A DNA stretch of 64,000 nucleotides, taken from positions 186,001 to 250,000 of the forward strand of contig VZRR01012417.1 in NCBI GenBank assembly GCA_013398015.1. The letters are read 5' to 3'. A program made the position numbers and the translations under genes. The stretch's first letter is position 1. Every line of letters starts with the position of its first letter. Positions 61,883 through 64,000 of the stretch are shown one piece after another. The notes beneath the pieces were generated by a model. That model saw only the letters and a program-made list of their open reading frames with translations, made no database searches and was not told where the DNA came from. The DNA is from Oreocharis arfaki. Lineage: Eukaryota; Chordata; Aves; Passeriformes; Paramythiidae.

Positions 61883-62077
61883 ATGTGTGCAATAGTACCA
61901 ATCTTCCTGAAGTGGAAATCATCAGTCTCCTGGAAGAGCAGCTGCCTCATTATAAGCTAAGAGCGGATACAATCTATGGTTATGACCACGACGACTGGCT
62001 TCACACACCTCTAATTTCCCCTGATGCGAATATTGACTTAACAACTGAGCAAATAGAAGAGACCTTGAAATACTTCC
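61883..62077 (+). CDS. TRAK1: TRAK1 coding exon 3, start of HAP1_N/Milton region (partial CDS)
   Basis: This 195-nt exon has an acceptor ctctttcccttaacag and a donor TACTTCC then gtaagt. Two bases complete Asp, 64 full codons follow, and the last C begins the next codon (Leu in TRAK1, as in KYF-LLCAERV). The peptide contains LPEVEIISLLEEQLPHYKLR and YGYDHDDWLHTPLISPD and ends EETLKYF. It is nearly identical to vertebrate TRAK1 as I know it, and clearly distinct from TRAK2 (LPEVELVSLLEEQLPQYRLK followed by a different tail). TRAK1 is the Milton-family adaptor that links mitochondria, through Miro/RHOT GTPases, to kinesin-1 and dynein-dynactin. This segment opens the conserved N-terminal HAP1_N region; the motor-binding coiled coil and the AARIGQ motif lie in later exons outside the window. 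No frameshift or stop is present. Confidence 0.96.
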
Positions 62078-63448
62078 GTAAGTCAGAAATTAAGAAATTG
62101 TACTGAGAAACAAATAAAATAGTGCTATTTTTGTTACCTTCTTTGAAGTATCTGTGCAATTCTTTGAAAGCTGTGGAGAGCAAGAGAACTGTTTGTGATT
62201 TATTGCTTTGGTCTCCAAGATTGTGGTAGATAGAAAATGAAGGGAACATTTAATCAAGAACAGCCATTGCATTTGTGATTTGTGCATGCACCTTTCCACA
62301 TTATCAAATACTGGAGAAACTGAAATACTTACTTTTGCTTGTGTTCTCTCTCAAAGAGACTGAAATTTCTGTATCTATGCAGCTTACAAAGCTTAGACCT
62401 TTTTCCATGTCCACTTTTTTGAATGTGTTCTCTGGCACATTGCACTGTTGTCTGGTGGCACTATGTGCCAGCATCACAGAATGATGTTAAGTCATTTTGC
62501 AGCAGCTTAAGCTTCTAGAAAAGCCTTCTGAAGAACCAAACTCTTGACCATTTGGTTGAGATGGTTTGTCCCTTCATTCTTTCTTTTGTTCATATTTGTA
62601 GTATCAGACAAAAAAAAGTCTTCGTGCCTAGAGAGAACATGAGTTAGATTTGTGAGCTTCGTGGTTATTCGTTCTTTTGTTTGAGTCTGTAGATACTTTA
62701 TCATGGTGAGTGGATTCATGTGCCTCTGGTTTCTTCTACTGTGGCTATAGACTTAGGTGTGCAATTAGAGAAGACTTCTGTGATTCATCTCAATGGCTAC
62801 TGTGCTAAAGCAACGGCAGTGGATTTGCATGGATTGTAGTAGTACGTAGATTTAGGTAGACTTTCTGAGGCACTTCAGGAGGGAGTGTTACAGGGCTCAG
62901 CACAAACCTGTGCAAAGATGGCTTCACTAGATTTTGAAGCATCTGAAGAATCACTTTGTAAGGAGCACAGCTGGTAAAGAAAAGCGTGAATAATATGAAG
63001 AACTGAGTTTCTGATGTTCATGGTTCAAAAAAGGGCGTGAAGTATTTTAGTAAATAACTTACATATGCTCTCCACCTACCCCCAATCGCACAAAAATGGT
63101 GGGAAGGGCAGGGAGACAAGCTGAAGCTCATCTATGGAATCAAGTGTACTACCCTGGTTTTGTATCAGCCCATTGGTGCTGTTACAATGATGGCAGAAGC
63201 TGGCTTAAATAAATATTTTGAAATGTAAGGTTTCCAAAGCCTTTAGTAAGCTGGTTAGTCCTGTCTCATGAGTAAAATTGTCTGCGTGGGTGGACTGTTG
63301 GAATAGCCATGGGAAAAATGTTTTGCTAGTGGGACAAGGAACTCAAAATTCCCCATGGCAGCATCCCTCTTCTGCCAGCTGAGGTCATGTGTGTGACTGC
63401 TGGGAATGGATGCAAAACGCAACATGTGTGGAAGATGAATTGAGGACA
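62078..63448 (+). other. TRAK1: TRAK1 intron 3, 5' part
   Basis: Starts with the consensus donor gtaagt right after exon 3. The following 1.4 kb is AT-rich, with no repeat family or exon that I recognise. An in-frame stop (TGA at 62104-62106, codon frame of exon 3) comes shortly after the donor, so read-through would truncate the protein. An AATAAA at 62114-62119 means an intronic polyadenylation product is conceivable but unsupported. Confidence 0.75.
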
Positions 63449-64000
63449 GCCCTGAGAAGGACTTGGGGGTGTTGGTTGACAGCTCAACCCGATCCAGCAA
63501 TATGCACTTGTAGCCGAGAAAGCCAAATGTATCCTGAGCTTCATCGAAAGAAACATGGTCAGCAGGTTGAGGGAGGTCAAGGTCAAGGGAGGTGATTCTC
63601 CCTACCTACTCTGTCCTTGTGAGGACCCCACCTGGAGTATGTGTCCAGCTCTGGGACCTCCAACTTAAGAAGGACATGGACCTCTTGGAGCTAGTTCAGA
63701 GGGACATGAAAATGATCAGAGGCCTGGAGCACCTCTGCTGTGAAGACAGGCCAACAGAGCTGGAGTTGTTCAGCCTGGAGAAGAGAAGGCTTTGGGGAGA
63801 CTTCAGAGCACCTTTCAGTACTTAAAGGGGGATACAGGAAAGAAAGAGAGGGACTTTTAAGCAGGCCTTGTAGTGATAGGACAAGGGATAATGGCTTTAA
63901 ACCGACAGAGGGTCAGTTTAGATTAGTTATGTGGAAGAGATTCTTTACTGTGAGGGTGGTGAGGCACTGGAACAGGTTGCCCAAAGAAGCTGTGGATGTC
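63449..64000 (+). mobile_element. CR1 LINE, ORF2 3' end, sense, runs off the window
   Basis: This sense-oriented CR1 begins at 'gccctgagaaggacttgggggtgttggttgacagc' (63449-63483), the usual start of the ORF2 C-terminal block. It continues through 'gatcagaggcctggagcacctctgctg' (63714-63740), 'ttgttcagcctggagaagagaaggct' (63766-63791), 'gtagtgataggacaagggataatggctttaaacc' (63870-63903) and 'attctttactgtgagggtggtgaggcactggaacaggttgccca' (63940-63983). Fragments of the ORF2 C-terminus are readable (LFSLEKRRLWGD, encoded near 63769-63804), but frameshifts and indels, such as a small GGTCAAG duplication near 63577-63590, break the frame. The 3' tail lies past the right edge. Confidence 0.92.

Noticed and set aside
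63389..63825. Two short frames near the right edge
   Set aside because: These are broken pieces of the CR1 ORF2 C-terminus in or out of frame, already covered by the CR1 entry.

Overview
The window looks like a piece of a vertebrate nuclear genome, most likely a bird. Two spliced coding exons carry a conserved animal protein. The recognisable interspersed repeats are all CR1-type non-LTR retrotransposon fragments, the dominant avian/reptilian LINE. Introns are very long and AT-rich, with one CpG island near the left end and a run of N marking an assembly gap. There are no operons, CRISPR arrays, rRNA or convincing tRNA genes.

The only protein gene I can support is TRAK1 (trafficking kinesin-binding protein 1, the vertebrate Milton homologue), on the plus strand and only its 5' part. 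Layout: 1-940 upstream DNA with an antisense CR1 copy at about 545-815; about 940-1790 a CpG island with a 172-base gap and a good splice donor after 1570, the probable promoter and first exon; 1571-46988 a 45 kb first intron; 46989-47281 a coding exon of 97 full codons; 47282-61882 a 14.6 kb intron; 61883-62077 the diagnostic TRAK1 exon (start of the HAP1_N/Milton region); 62078-64000 the start of the next intron, ending inside a sense CR1 copy. Splice phases agree throughout: the exon 1 donor can end in phase 2, exon 2 starts in phase 2 and ends in phase 1, and exon 3 starts and ends in phase 1. The coiled-coil kinesin/dynein-binding region and the Miro-binding part of TRAK1 lie beyond the right edge.

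Most worth checking: (1) a candidate unannotated 54-nt cassette exon at 60204-60257, 1.6 kb before exon 3, with strong acceptor and donor sites, open and phase-preserving on both sides; (2) the 97-codon exon 2, which has no in-frame ATG and ends like the TRAK2 N-terminus rather than like the mammalian TRAK1 N-terminus I recall; (3) the gap inside the CpG island, which may hide the start codon. The rest is intronic DNA with decayed CR1 copies, short simple repeats and a few perfect inverted repeats. I found no convincing new multi-gene system.
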